DNA from: Thiocapsa sp.
GTDB taxonomy: Bacteria; Pseudomonadota; Gammaproteobacteria; Chromatiales; Chromatiaceae
Direction of reading: 5' to 3'
Assembly: GCF_018399035.1 (NCBI RefSeq)
Contig: NZ_CP073760.1
Coordinates: 5,394,501-5,458,500 of the forward strand
DNA length: 64,000 bases
The notes under the pieces: generated by a model
Seen by the model: the letters and a program-made list of their open reading frames with translations, nothing else
Database searches by the model: none
What the model was told of the DNA's origin: nothing
Program-made: the position numbers and the translations under genes
Part shown: positions 54,457 to 64,000 of the stretch, in pieces
Layout of the letters: the number at the start of each line of letters is the position of its first letter
How positions within the stretch are numbered: position 1 is the first letter of the stretch

Positions 54457-54996
54457 ATGCGCAAAGGATTTGTTTTGGTCGTAGCGGGTGCCGCCTTGAG
54501 TGTCGGTTTCGTTCATACAATGGCTTCGGAGACAATCGGCGAAATCAAGCGGGTCGACGGGGCAGCGATGATCAGCAAAGGCGAACATTTCGTCGCCGCC
54601 CAACAAGGTATGAAGCTGAATGAGCTCGACCGCCTGATCGTCCTCGAGCAGAGCGAGGCATTGATCGAGTTCGAAGATGGCTGCCGGCACCTGATGAAGG
54701 AGAAGGAGCTGTTGACCGTCGGCGCAACAAGCGTCTGTGTCGACAAATCGACCGGGGTGACGGAGGTCGCAGCGGTTGAGAGCACGGCTACGACGACCGC
54801 TCCGGCGGACCTCGCGGCGGCGCAACGGACCGCGACCTCGCAGATCCAGACCGGGCTCGGTGCCGGTGCCGGTGCCGGTGCCGGTGCGGGGGCGATCGCG
54901 TTCGGCGTTTTTGCTGCAGGCGGCCTGATTGCTTCGTTCGTGGCTTCTGATGGTGGCTCCGCAACTGTGCCGCCGCCTCCTCCGATCAGTCCGTAA
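54457..54996 (+). CDS. Small exported glycine-rich protein (FecR-like start)
   Basis: 179 residues from ATG 54457 (the frame is open from 54397). FVLVVAGAALSVGFVHTMAS is a signal peptide. ETIGEIKRVDGAAMISKGEH and KLNELDRLIVLEQSEALIEF resemble FecR-like domains. Then LGAGAGAGAGAGAIAFGVFA and a short Pro tail PPPPPIS. The Gly/Ala block may be membrane-inserting or structural. It ends the + strand EPS gene run; 54997-55294 has no gene. Confidence 0.6.
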   Translation: MRKGFVLVVAGAALSVGFVHTMASETIGEIKRVDGAAMISKGEHFVAAQQGMKLNELDRLIVLEQSEALIEFEDGCRHLMKEKELLTVGATSVCVDKSTGVTEVAAVESTATTTAPADLAAAQRTATSQIQTGLGAGAGAGAGAGAIAFGVFAAGGLIASFVASDGGSATVPPPPPISP

Positions 54997-55294
54997 TAGG
55001 CTCTCATGCTTTCGGCAACTTTCGGTCCATCGCTGCGAAACCCATCCTCGAATCCTTCGGATTCCATGCCGACGCGGTCGGTGTGAGCAGGATGGGTTTC
55101 GCTCTTGATACCTGAGAGGAGATTTCCGGAAATCGGAGCCTACTTCCGGGATCGACGACTTGCAGTCGTCGTCTTCCGCTTCCCTGACGGCAGGCCGCTT
55201 CGAGCTGAATGCCACGCTTCCGAAAACCGGCTCAATAGGCTCAGGCCGGGCTCAAGAACAAGGCCATTTGCGACCTTCGTCTCGGTCACTTCGG

Positions 55295-55663
55295 TCATGG
55301 TGTCACGTGGCGCTCTGCGCCAAGTGCCACGATGCCGACCCCGGATTGATAGAGAAAGACCACATCTCCGCGTTGCAGTCGCTCGATCTTGAACTTCCAG
55401 GGATCGAAATAGGCCGCAGCCTTCCGGCTCGCCAGCATCTCGTCGTGGTCTCGGGGACTGTTTCTGAAATTCGTGTTGAGGACGTAGTACCCCTCGGCGA
55501 TATCCTCGTAAGGGTTGTCGCAGACCCTGAACGGCGACATCTCGAGCAACATCTCGTCCGGGATACCGGCATAGGCACGATAGACCCATAGACGGTCATC
55601 CAGCCCGCTCGAGCGCCAGTACCGGACGGCCTCGCGGGTTCGATAATCCAAGCCGTTGGTCAT
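55295..55663 (-). pseudogene. Unidentified protein, C-terminus replaced by a repeat
   Basis: From ATG 55663: TNGLDYRTREAVRYWRSSGL, PDEMLLEMSPFRVCDNPYED and RLQRGDVVFLYQSGVGIVAL. The last block looks like a PUA/EVE-like domain start. The match then breaks into GAERHVTP, which is the GGCGCAGAGCGCCACGTGAC palindromic repeat (55303-55335). The rest of the protein is lost. A further piece in another frame at 55690-55850 (MGYAELDVWFKTSTDPSRSL) may be the upstream gene's end. Confidence 0.4.
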
Positions 55664-56022
55664 GACGACAAAGACCTGCTTGCGGTTAAACGACTTCTTC
55701 CGGGAGCTCGACCTCGAATTTGGCGCGATGTGCCGTCTTGAGCGATCGGGATGGATCGGTGGACGTCTTGAACCAGACATCCAGCTCGGCGTATCCCATG
55801 CTGCCGAAGAACTGGCCGTCACGGAGTACCTGCAGGAGGTTTGATGCTCAAGAGCATGTCGTGACTCCTTGATGAAGGTGCCGAACACCGTCGCGACCTT
55901 GCAGGACACCGAGATCGCCGATGGATCTCGCTACGTGTCCTGCGAGGTGCTGCAACGATATCCTTCGTATGCGACACTGCGCGTCGTACTCGGTGCCTGT
56001 GCTCGGCGAGCAACGGACGACG

Positions 56023-58334
56023 TCATGCGCCCTGATCCACAACGCCGAAGCGAATCCGCCCGGATCCGCTTCGGCGCCAATCCCCGCGACCAGCCCCCTC
56101 CGGGATCACGCCGCCCTGATCAGCTCCTCCCCCCTTCAACCGACACTCCGCCATCAGCCGACGCAGGAATTGCTCCGGTGTCGGGGTCTCGCCGAGCAGC
56201 TCGCGCTGGCGGCAGACGGTGGCGAAGTCACCGGGCGTCAGGCTCTCCAGCGCCGTCAGATGCCGCACGATCTCCGGCGGCACCGGAGCGACGGCGTCGC
56301 CGAGCGCCTCGCGGGCGAACAGGGCGAGGCGCTGGGCCGGCTTCAATGCCCGGAAGTGCAGCTTGAAGTCGAACCGCCGCAGCGCCGCGGCGTCGATGCC
56401 GGACATCAGGTTCGTCGCCGCGATGAAGATGCCGGGAAAGCCTTCCATCTGCTGCAACAGCTCGTTCACCTGCGTGCGCTCCCAGCCGTGCCGTGCCGCT
56501 CGCCGGTCGGCGAGGAAGCTGTCGACCTCGTCCAGGAGCAGGACCGTGTGCGCCGGGTCGCACTCGCGAAACAGCCGTGCCAGGTTCTGCTCGGTCTCCC
56601 CGACATAGGGCGAGACCAGGTCGGAGGCCTGCCGCGCCACCAGCTCGCGGTCGAGCGCCTCGGCCAGCACCTCGGCAAAGGCGGTCTTGCCGGTGCCGGG
56701 CGGGCCGTAGAAGCACAGGCCGCCGTGCCCCCGTTCGGCCAGCGCGCGGGCGATCGCGCCCGGCGTGATGTCGCCGGCCAGGTTCAGATAGGCGACGTCG
56801 AATGCCGTGCCCGTCCGGCGTCGGCGCGGCCCCGGCGCCCCGTGCAGGAGGCTGCGCAGCGCCCCGATGCCGTCGCGCACGGTCTGCTCGGCCGGTGCCT
56901 CCGGGTGCAGGTCGAGCAGACGGCGGGCCGCGCCCAGCTGCGCCGGGGCCAGGGCGGTGTCCGCCGCCAGTTCATCGAGCAGCGTCGGCGGCAGTGCCGC
57001 GTCCCCCAAATGGCACTCGGCCATCCGGCGCCGGACCGAGCGCGGCGGGGTCTTGAAGGCGACCGGCAGCAGGAAGCGCCGCAGGAAGGCCGGATCCATC
57101 CCGTCGGTGCGGTTGGTGATCCAGATCGCCGGCACCGGGTTGTCCTCGAGGATGCGATTCATCCGACCCTTCTGCCGCCCCGCGCTCTGCTGCCCGCCCA
57201 GCAATGCCAACAAACCGCCGCCCTCGTCGAACACGTCCTCGACCTCGTCGAAGATCAGCACCGCGCCGCCGCGTCGCCCGAGCAGGCGCTGCGCGACCAG
57301 ATAGGCCGACAGACGCCCGTCGCGATCCAGCCCGTCATCGTCCTCGTCGGCGCTGCGCACCTGATAGGCCCGCAGCCCGCACGCCGCGACCAGGGCACGC
57401 GCCAGCTCGGTCTTGCCGGTGCCGGGCGCGCCGTAGAAGAGCGCGTTCACGCCGACCGCCCCGGTGACCGCGGCGCGGCCCAGGGTCGCGCTCAGGCGAA
57501 CGCTCTCGGCGGCCAGATGCGGGAAGGCATCCAGGCGCCAGGCCCCGACGGGCGCCGGCTCGATCAGGAGCGCAAGCAGCGCCTCGCCGTCACGCGGGGC
57601 GGCGTCGAGCACGTCGCGCAGGAGGCTTTGCGGGGCCAGGTAGTCCTCCAGGTCGGACTCGTGACGGTGCTGTCGGTCGACCAGACCGAGACTGCACAGC
57701 GGGCCGCGCTTGGCCAATGCCTCGCGCACGGCACTCCGCTCGAGCCCCAAGACCCCGGCCAAGCGCTCCAGATTGGTCCGCCCGCCGCTTCGGCCGCCCG
57801 CGCGCAAGACACTGCGCAGCGTCTCGGACTGCTCGCGCTGCTCCAGGAAATCGAGCACGCAGAGACTGGCCTCGTCGAGCCCGAGAACCTCGCCGAGCAA
57901 GGCGACGGTCGACGAGACCGGCGCCCGCCCGTCGGCCTTGGCCAGACGCGTCAAGACAGCGCGCGGCAGCGTCTTCAAGAAGCCTTTGGCCCGATCCTGC
58001 TGGCGGTGATCCAGCGGCGGATCCTCGTCGCTCGGCCACTCGCGGCGGCGCTGCTTTTGAGCACGTTGAGCAGGTTCGCCCCGCCTCGGATGTCGGCATC
58101 TTCGTCCGGCGACCCTTCGTCAACCGGCGGCAGCCAGCCCGCCACGGCCTCGGGATCAAGCAGCGGAAGGGTCAACCGCCACATCGACTCGAGGGTGTCG
58201 TCGTCCCTCAACGCCACGCGCGCGGCCGGGAAGCTGTCGAGCCACTGCAGGGCAAAACGGGCGAGACGGCGCTCGGCGGCCGGGACAACGTCGAAGTCAC
58301 GACGCCACAGGGTGCGATGCGGGTGCTGGCTCAT
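56023..58334 (-). CDS. Twin AAA+ ATPase (frameshift near 58040)
   Basis: The N-terminal part runs from ATG 58334 (QHPHRTLWRRDFDVVPAAER). At about 58040 the frame shifts to the main frame (PPLDHRQQDRAKGFLKTLPR). Two AAA+ modules follow: Walker A FYGAPGTGKTELARAL with Walker B AVLIFDEVEDVF, and FYGPPGTGKTAFAEVL with VLLLDEVDSFLADRR and sensor FIAATNL. Corrected length is about 765 residues. The layout resembles Cdc48-like remodellers; the substrate is unknown. It sits beside an M48 peptidase remnant, a frequent partner. Confidence 0.8.
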
Positions 58335-58734
58335 ATTTTCGTTGCTCTCTCTGCCAAGGTTGAAGACGTCGACCGTCGTCGGGCCTGTGCCGGACCCCGC
58401 GATGACTCTGCGGCGGGTCCGCAGCCCGATGGTCTTCGGGTCTCGGGCATCCGGTGACCGGCGGCTCTCGATCGGTCAAACGAGGAACCCCGTTTCGCGC
58501 GTTTTCCGGCGAGCTTTTTCTGAGCGGATTGGATCTGGGTGAAGGGCGTATTAGACCATCGGGATGCGACATTGCCTGTCGGATGGGAAGCGTGACGGAC
58601 CGCGGGGCGGTGTTCATCGATGCCGTGCTGATCATCGTCGATCGAGAACTCAAGGCCCTGGCGCTCGGGGTAAGCGGTGCAGCAGTCGGGGTCGACGGGT
58701 AGTCGCAGACCCGGGGCGTCGAGGCGCTCGATCC

Positions 58735-59175
58735 GTCTCGACGGCCTGCTCCATGCCCTCGTGTCGTGGGAGGGATGGGTGGAGAGGAAGGCCAACGGAT
58801 GACCCCGCCGGCGGCGGCCATGTTCCGCCAGAGCGCAACGCTGGCTCGGGGATCAAAGCCGGCCTGCGCCATCAGATTACGACCGATGCGGTCGGCCTCG
58901 CTCTCGTGGGTTCGACTGTAGGGCAGCAGCAGCCCCTACTCGGCGCCGATGCCCAGCGCCCCGCGCAGCACCTCGTCCTTGAGACTCCCCGGCTCCTCGG
59001 CGAACAGATCCACCAGCATCAGCCCGCCCTGGACCGCAAGCTCCTGGGTCAATCGTTCGTTGGAGCGTTCCGCCAGCACATGCGCGATCTCATGGGCGAT
59101 GACGGCAGCGAGCTGGTCGGGCGTGCCGGCGACACACACAGGCCGGCATGCATGCACGCCGATCTTCCCTTGAGT
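58735..59175 (-). pseudogene. M48-family metallopeptidase remnant
   Basis: In three frames: VAGTPDQLAAVIAHEIAHVL (zinc-binding HEIAH) with AERSNERLTQELAVQGGLML, then THESEADRIGRNLM-like codons and AQAGFDPRASVALWRNMAAAG, then FLSTHPSHDTR. These are the successive motifs of LoiP/BepA-type periplasmic peptidases. The N-terminal signal and about 100 residues are missing and the frame is broken at least twice. Confidence 0.7.
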
Positions 59176-59372
59176 GCTGTCAGTCGAGTCGCTGGTGTGG
59201 GCGACGACTGGGCCCCATTACCGGTCACCCCACTCTGGCGGCGACCAGGAAGACCTCGGCCACTTCCGGACGCAGGAATTTTGCCGGTCGGAGTCCGAAG
59301 GCGCGCGGACAGCCGACGCTCGCCCTACCAAAGAGCGACATATGCTGTCCCCGGAACTCGTCCCCGGAACTC

Positions 59373-59591
59373 CAATTGATCCGACTCCAGCTCTATCGTG
59401 ACGAAGGCGTCACTTGGTACGTCTTGGTCTATCCAGCGGCAGCAAAGGCAAAGGTCTATCGCTTGGCCGACCGCGAGTACCGCAAGGTCGGCGATTTCCA
59501 CGACGAGCAACATGACTTCGCGCTGTCGCGATGCCGCATCGCGTTCGATTTCGCACGTCTGTGGCAGGATCGCAGAGCGTCGAGCTTCTGA
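59373..59591 (+). pseudogene. Uma2-like (DUF820) C-terminal remnant
   Basis: The frame reads LIRLQLYRDEGVTWYVLVYP, then AKVYRLADREYRKVGDFHDE and FDFARLW with TGA at 59589-59591. It is the end of a Uma2 PD-(D/E)XK protein; the catalytic region (Asp/Glu-x-Lys) upstream is lost. Confidence 0.5.
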
Positions 59592-59695
59592 TCGACCGTT
59601 CGGGTCCGCAAGCCTGGTATGATTCGATCCGTCCCGAGCGCAAGCCTCGCCATTGCTGCCCCATCGTTGTCGACAGGACACTCGACGCATCTGGA

Positions 59696-62600
59696 ATGAA
59701 AACGCTCTGGAAGCAGATCACCCCCTCGGATTTCGCGTGGGAACGCGAGGCACTCGATTTTCTAAAGGCTCAGTTGCCCGATCACGAGCCCTACCGGGCC
59801 TGGGCCAACTTCGAGTTCATCGCCCTGGACGGGTCCATCAACGAGGTCGACACCCTCGTCCTCACCCCGAAGGGGCTCTTCCTCGTCGAGATCAAGTCCC
59901 ATCCCGGCGAGATCGGCGGCGACGCCGGCGCCTGGATCTGGACCCATGAAGGGCGTCGCCGCGTCTTCGACAACCCGCGTCTGCTCGCCGAGCGCAAGGC
60001 CAAGAAGCTCAAATCACTCCTCGAGAGCCAGCGCTCGGCCCATGTCGGCGCCGGGCAGTCGAAAGAGCGCTTGCCCTTCATCGAGACGCTCGTCTTCCTC
60101 TCCGCCGAGAACGTCGATCAACAAGCTCCAAGGGCCGGCGCGCCTGCAGGTCTGCACCCGCAAGACCCTGATGGACGCGCTGTGTCGCATCGACAGCACC
60201 CGGACGCATCGCCGGCTCGATCGCCCCCTCTCCAAGGCCGTCGCGCGCGCCCTGGAAGAGGCCGGCATCAAGGAATGCATGCGCGCGCGGCGCGTGGGTC
60301 TCTACGAGCTGAAGTCCCTGCTCGACGAGGCGGATCATTTTCAGGACTGGCTCGCGATCCACTCCGAGACCGGCATCCAGCGGCGCATTCGCATCTATCT
60401 CACCCACGGCAAATCCGAGCAAGACGCCGAGACCCTGCGCAAGGCCGCCCGGCTGGAGTTTCGCCTCCTCGAAGGCATCGATCATCCGGGCATCCTCCAG
60501 GCACGCGACTACCAGCAGCACGACCAGGGGCCGGCGCTGGTCTACGAGCACGATCCCTCGGCGGTGCGTCTGGATCATTTTCTCGTCGGACTCGGTACCG
60601 GGCAACGCCTCGAGATCCTGGATGCACTGAGCCTGATGCGCCAGATCGCCGAGGCCGTGCGGTTCGCCCACGGCAAACGCCTCTATCACCGCGCGCTGAG
60701 CCCGCAGAGCATCGATGTCCACAAGGACGACGAGGGTCGCCTCGCCGTCAAGATCGGCAACTGGGCGACCGCCCGGCGCGCACAGGACACCGAAACCCAT
60801 GCACTCACGGCGCTGAGTCATCTCAGCCGTGTCATCCAGGATGAAGCCGGGCCCTATCTCGCGCTCGAAGCCCACGCCGAGGCCGCGGGGGCCGCCCTCA
60901 GCGACAGTGTCTATCTCGATGTCTTCTCGCTGGGTGCCATCGCCTATCTGCTGTTCACCGGCCAGCCGCCCGCCGCGAACGATCTCGATCTGCAGGACAA
61001 GCTCAGCCGCGGCAAAGGTCTGCAGATCACCGACGCGCTCGAGGGTGCCGGCAGCGACCTGCAGGACCTCATCCAATACGCCACCCACCCCGACACCGGC
61101 AGCCGTATCGGCTCGGTCGGGGAATTCATCGACTATCTCGATCTGGTCGAGGACGAGATCAGCCGTCCCGACAGCGAGCGCCGTGCCGACCCGGCCGCGG
61201 CACGTCCCGGCGACACCTTCGAGGGCGGCATCCGGGTGACCAAACGGCTCGGGCGCGGCGCCAGCGCGGTCGCCTTCGTCGTCCAGGATCGGGGGCACGA
61301 GCGGGTGCTCAAGCTGGCCGCCGACGCCGAGCACAACCCGCGTCTGCGACAGGAAGGCGAGACCCTGCACAAGCTCCGGCACCAGGCCATCATCGCCTAT
61401 CACGAGACCCGAGATTTCCTCGGCCACACCGGATTGCTCCTCGACCATGCCGCCGAAGGCACCCTGGCCGAGCGTCTGCGCAAGCTCGGCCCCATCCAGC
61501 TCGAGCTGCTGGAGCGCTTCGGCGACGACCTCCTGAGCGCACTGCGTCATCTGGAGGACAAGGGCATTTCGCACCGCGACATCAAGCCCGAAAACATCGG
61601 TCTGATGAAGCAGGGCAGCCAACTCCATCTGGTGCTCTTTGATTTCTCGCTCGCCGGCACCAGCCCCGAGAACTTCACCGCCGGCACCCTGGCCTACATG
61701 GACCCCTTCATCCGCGATCCCGGCCGTCGGCGCTGGGACGACTATGCCGAGCGCTTCTCCGCCGCCCTGACGCTCTACGAGATGGCGACCGGCAGGCTGC
61801 CGACCTGGACCGAAGGGGAGGGGTTGCCGTCGCTGATCGAAGGCGCTCTGGAGATCGACCCCGCCGCTTTCGATCCGTCCGTGCGCGACGGCATGGCGAG
61901 CTTCTTCCGCACCGCCCTGGCCCGCGATGTCAAGGCGCGCTTCGGCAACGCCGAAGAGATGCTTCGCGCCTGGCGTCAGCGCTTCGATCAAGCCAAGCGC
62001 GACAGCACGCAGCACGCCGGCATCGACCCCTGGTTGAACACCGGGTTGAACACCGGGTTAAACCGGGGCGAGCGCAATACGGCACAGCGCTGCCCGATCG
62101 GCGATGCCCAGCTCGACACCCAGATCGGCCTGCTTCCGCTCTCTGCCCAAGCGCTCGATACCCTGACCCGGCTCAACATCAACCGCGTCGAAGACCTCAT
62201 CCGCCTGCCGCGCAACGAGCTGGTGCGCATGACGGGCGTCGGCACCCAGACCCGCCGCGAGCTCTCCGAGGTGATCGCCCGGCTGCAAACCCGGCTCGCG
62301 CCCCCGGAGCACGGCCGGAGCGGCGACGAGACGATCACGCCCGCCCCGACGGGGGCGACGCACTGGCGATCAGCGTCGACCAATTGATGCGCACCATCCT
62401 GCCTCTGCAGGCCAAAACGCCCGAAGCGAAACCGATCGCTCAGGCCCGACAGCGGTTCCTGAACGAATACCTGGGCCGGCTCGATGCGGATACCGGCAGG
62501 GCCGCGGACTCCGTCCACTGGCCCACCCTGATCACGCTCGGCGCCGAGATCGGCCTCGAGTCCGCGCAGGTCCGCGACCTCCAGACACGCGTCTTGGCGC

Positions 62601-64000
62601 AGTGGGGCAAGAACCGGTATCATCACCCAGCTGCGTCACGACATCGCCAAGCTCCTCGAAGGTCAGGGCGGCGTCATGACGGCGGTCGAGCTGGCCGAGG
62701 CCGTCCTGCTGCGTCGCGGCTCGGTCCAGCCCTCGCCGACGCGCGAGCGCTGGGCCCGGGCCGTGGTGCGCGCCGCCGTCGAGACCGAGCTGGCGCGTCA
62801 GCAGTCGCGTTGGATCCTGCGCCGTTGCGGCAAGCGCATCCTGATCGCCGAGGACACGCAGGGACGGGGCGAAGAGCTGGCCGACTACGCCGAGGCGTTG
62901 GGCCAGCTCGCCGACGAATGCGCCGAGCAGCAGCCGCTCCTGTCACCGGTGCGCACCCTGGAGCGGATCCGCGCACTGCAGGCGCCGGACTCCTTCGCCG
63001 GGCTCAGCAACCACCGTCTGTTGCGCTTGGCCGTCGCCGCCTCGCAGTCCGCCGCGCTGTCCAGTCGGGCCGAGATCTATCCCAAGGGCATGTCCGCCGA
63101 GCGCAGCATCGAGCTGGCCCAGGGCGCCTTGCTGGGGAGCGGTGCGCTCTCGGTCGCCCAGGTGCAGGATCGGATCCAGGGCCGCTACCCCGAGGCCCGG
63201 CCGCTCCCCGGCCGGCCGCAGCTCGACGCCCTGCTGCAGCGGCTCGATCTGGGCTTCATCTGGGACGCCAAGGCCGAGCACGGTGAACAGCGCGGTGCCT
63301 ACTGCCTGCCGCGCGCCGGCTTGCTCGGGTACGGCGGCAGCACCATCGCCGCCACGCCAACCAGCATTCACTACACGCAACAGGAGGCGGGCGACATCGC
63401 CGCCGCCCGCGAGCTCGGCCAATTCGATCGGATCGTTCGCAACGCACTCGACTCGGCGCGCTTCCTAGCCCTGTCGGTCCGGCCGACGCTCTGGCGGCGT
63501 GCACAGCAGCGCCTGTCAGAGGTCTTCGGGCTGGAGATTGTCAGCTTCGATGCGCTGCTGTTGCGGCATCTGCACGGACTGTGCGACGGCATGGCCAATC
63601 CACCCGACTGGCAGGTCGTGCTCAAGGCCGACGCCGCCGATCCGGGCAGCGTCGATTGGTCGCGTCTGCAAGGGCTGGTGCGGCGCGTCCTGCCGGCCAT
63701 GGCCGAGGAGCTCAAGGCAGCGAGCCGGCCGGTGCTGCTCACCGATTCCGGACTCATCGCCCGCTACGGCCTGATCGACAGCTGGCTCGGTGATCTTCGC
63801 CGACATCTCCAGGACGACCCCCGTGCGCAGGCCCTGCTGCTCCTCATCGCCAACGACACCGCAACCGCCGGCGCCGTGATCGAGCGTGTCAGCGTTCCGA
63901 GCGGTGCGGGGAGCCGAGAGTTCGCACGCATCCCGAGCGCCTGGCTTCTGTCTGCGGACGCGCAGGGTCATCCCGCAGGTCGGCAAGGTGAAGCAGTGTA
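59696..64000 (+). CDS. pglW: PglW-type NERD/kinase protein of type 2 BREX, partial, three frameshifts
   Basis: Start ATG 59696. NERD domain: INEVDTLVLTPKGLFLVEIK. A first kinase-like domain (LYHRALSPQSIDVHKDDEG) has lost HRD and DFG. The second, from RVTKRLGRGASAVAFVVQDR, keeps HRDIKPENIGL and DFSLAG and a full C-lobe. A helix-hairpin-helix/alpha-CTD-like segment follows (LNINRVEDLIRLPRNELVRM), then a long helical C-terminus to the window edge. One-base shifts lie near 60116, 62351-62355 (G-run) and 62604-62620. In Pgl/BREX-2 systems PglW is needed for phage exclusion. pglX, Y, Z and brxD should follow outside the window. Confidence 0.85.

Noticed and set aside
55921..58542. 873-codon open frame on the plus strand
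   Set aside because: Antisense shadow of the twin-AAA+ gene; GC-rich codon bias keeps the opposite strand open. No recognisable domain.
60078..62015. 645-codon open frame on the minus strand
   Set aside because: Antisense shadow of pglW; the plus strand has clear NERD and kinase motifs.
1..64000. tRNA, rRNA or prophage genes
   Set aside because: I looked for cloverleaf and TTCGA-type arms, rRNA signatures and phage structural genes; none was convincing.

Overview
The window is high-GC DNA whose gene content suggests a gammaproteobacterium, most likely a purple sulfur bacterium of the Chromatiaceae (Thiocapsa/Thiocystis-like). This is an inference from the mix of DUF29 proteins, Rpn/DUF4351 nucleases, DUF433/DUF5615 and other toxin-antitoxin (TA) pairs, REP-associated tyrosine transposases and a Wza/Wzc exopolysaccharide (EPS) locus. 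No rRNA, tRNA or CRISPR array was seen.

Region 1 (1-13 kb) is an accessory island of small TA cassettes: RelE-type, YafQ-type, DUF433/DUF5615, MazF-type (two), HicAB, DinJ/YafQ, VapBC and BrnTA. They are separated by remnants of other genes (Rpn nuclease, DUF1800, VapC, transposases, FkbM methyltransferase, reverse transcriptase) and by ORF-less group II introns. Region 2 (12.9-16.6 kb) holds two more introns of that family. One of them carries a second, reverse-transcriptase-encoding group II intron inserted exactly between its domains V and VI, making a nested twintron.

Region 3 (17-29 kb) is a surface-polysaccharide cluster: FkbM methyltransferase, Wzx-type flippase and sulfotransferase-like protein on the + strand, then glycosyltransferases, a Wzy-type polymerase, a SAM methyltransferase and a WcaI-like glycosyltransferase on the - strand. 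Region 4 (29-39 kb) is a degenerate array on the - strand in which copies of an Rpn nuclease gene and a WcaI-like GT4 gene are repeated with deletions. TA cassettes (HicAB, BrnTA, MntA/HepT, VapBC) or DUF29 genes separate the copies, and in three of the four cassettes the toxin is broken while the antitoxin reads through.

Region 5 (39-55 kb) is a second EPS locus: a WcaJ-like initiating transferase split by an IS with a 9-bp target duplication, an O-antigen-ligase-like protein, a CpsB/YwqE-type phosphatase, a Wza lipoprotein, a Wzc-type tyrosine kinase, a membrane J-domain protein with an NTF2-like tail, a TPR-type membrane protein and a small glycine-rich exported protein. Hairpin repeats crowd this locus. 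One REP-associated transposase gene is framed by them in inverted orientation and is itself interrupted by a 102-bp TTAA-flanked MITE.

Region 6 (55-64 kb) has a twin-AAA+ ATPase, an M48 peptidase remnant, a Uma2-like remnant and, running off the right edge, a PglW-type NERD/kinase protein of type 2 BREX (Pgl) phage defence. Several genes here and elsewhere carry single-base frameshifts. These could be true decay or sequence error, and I flag each one.
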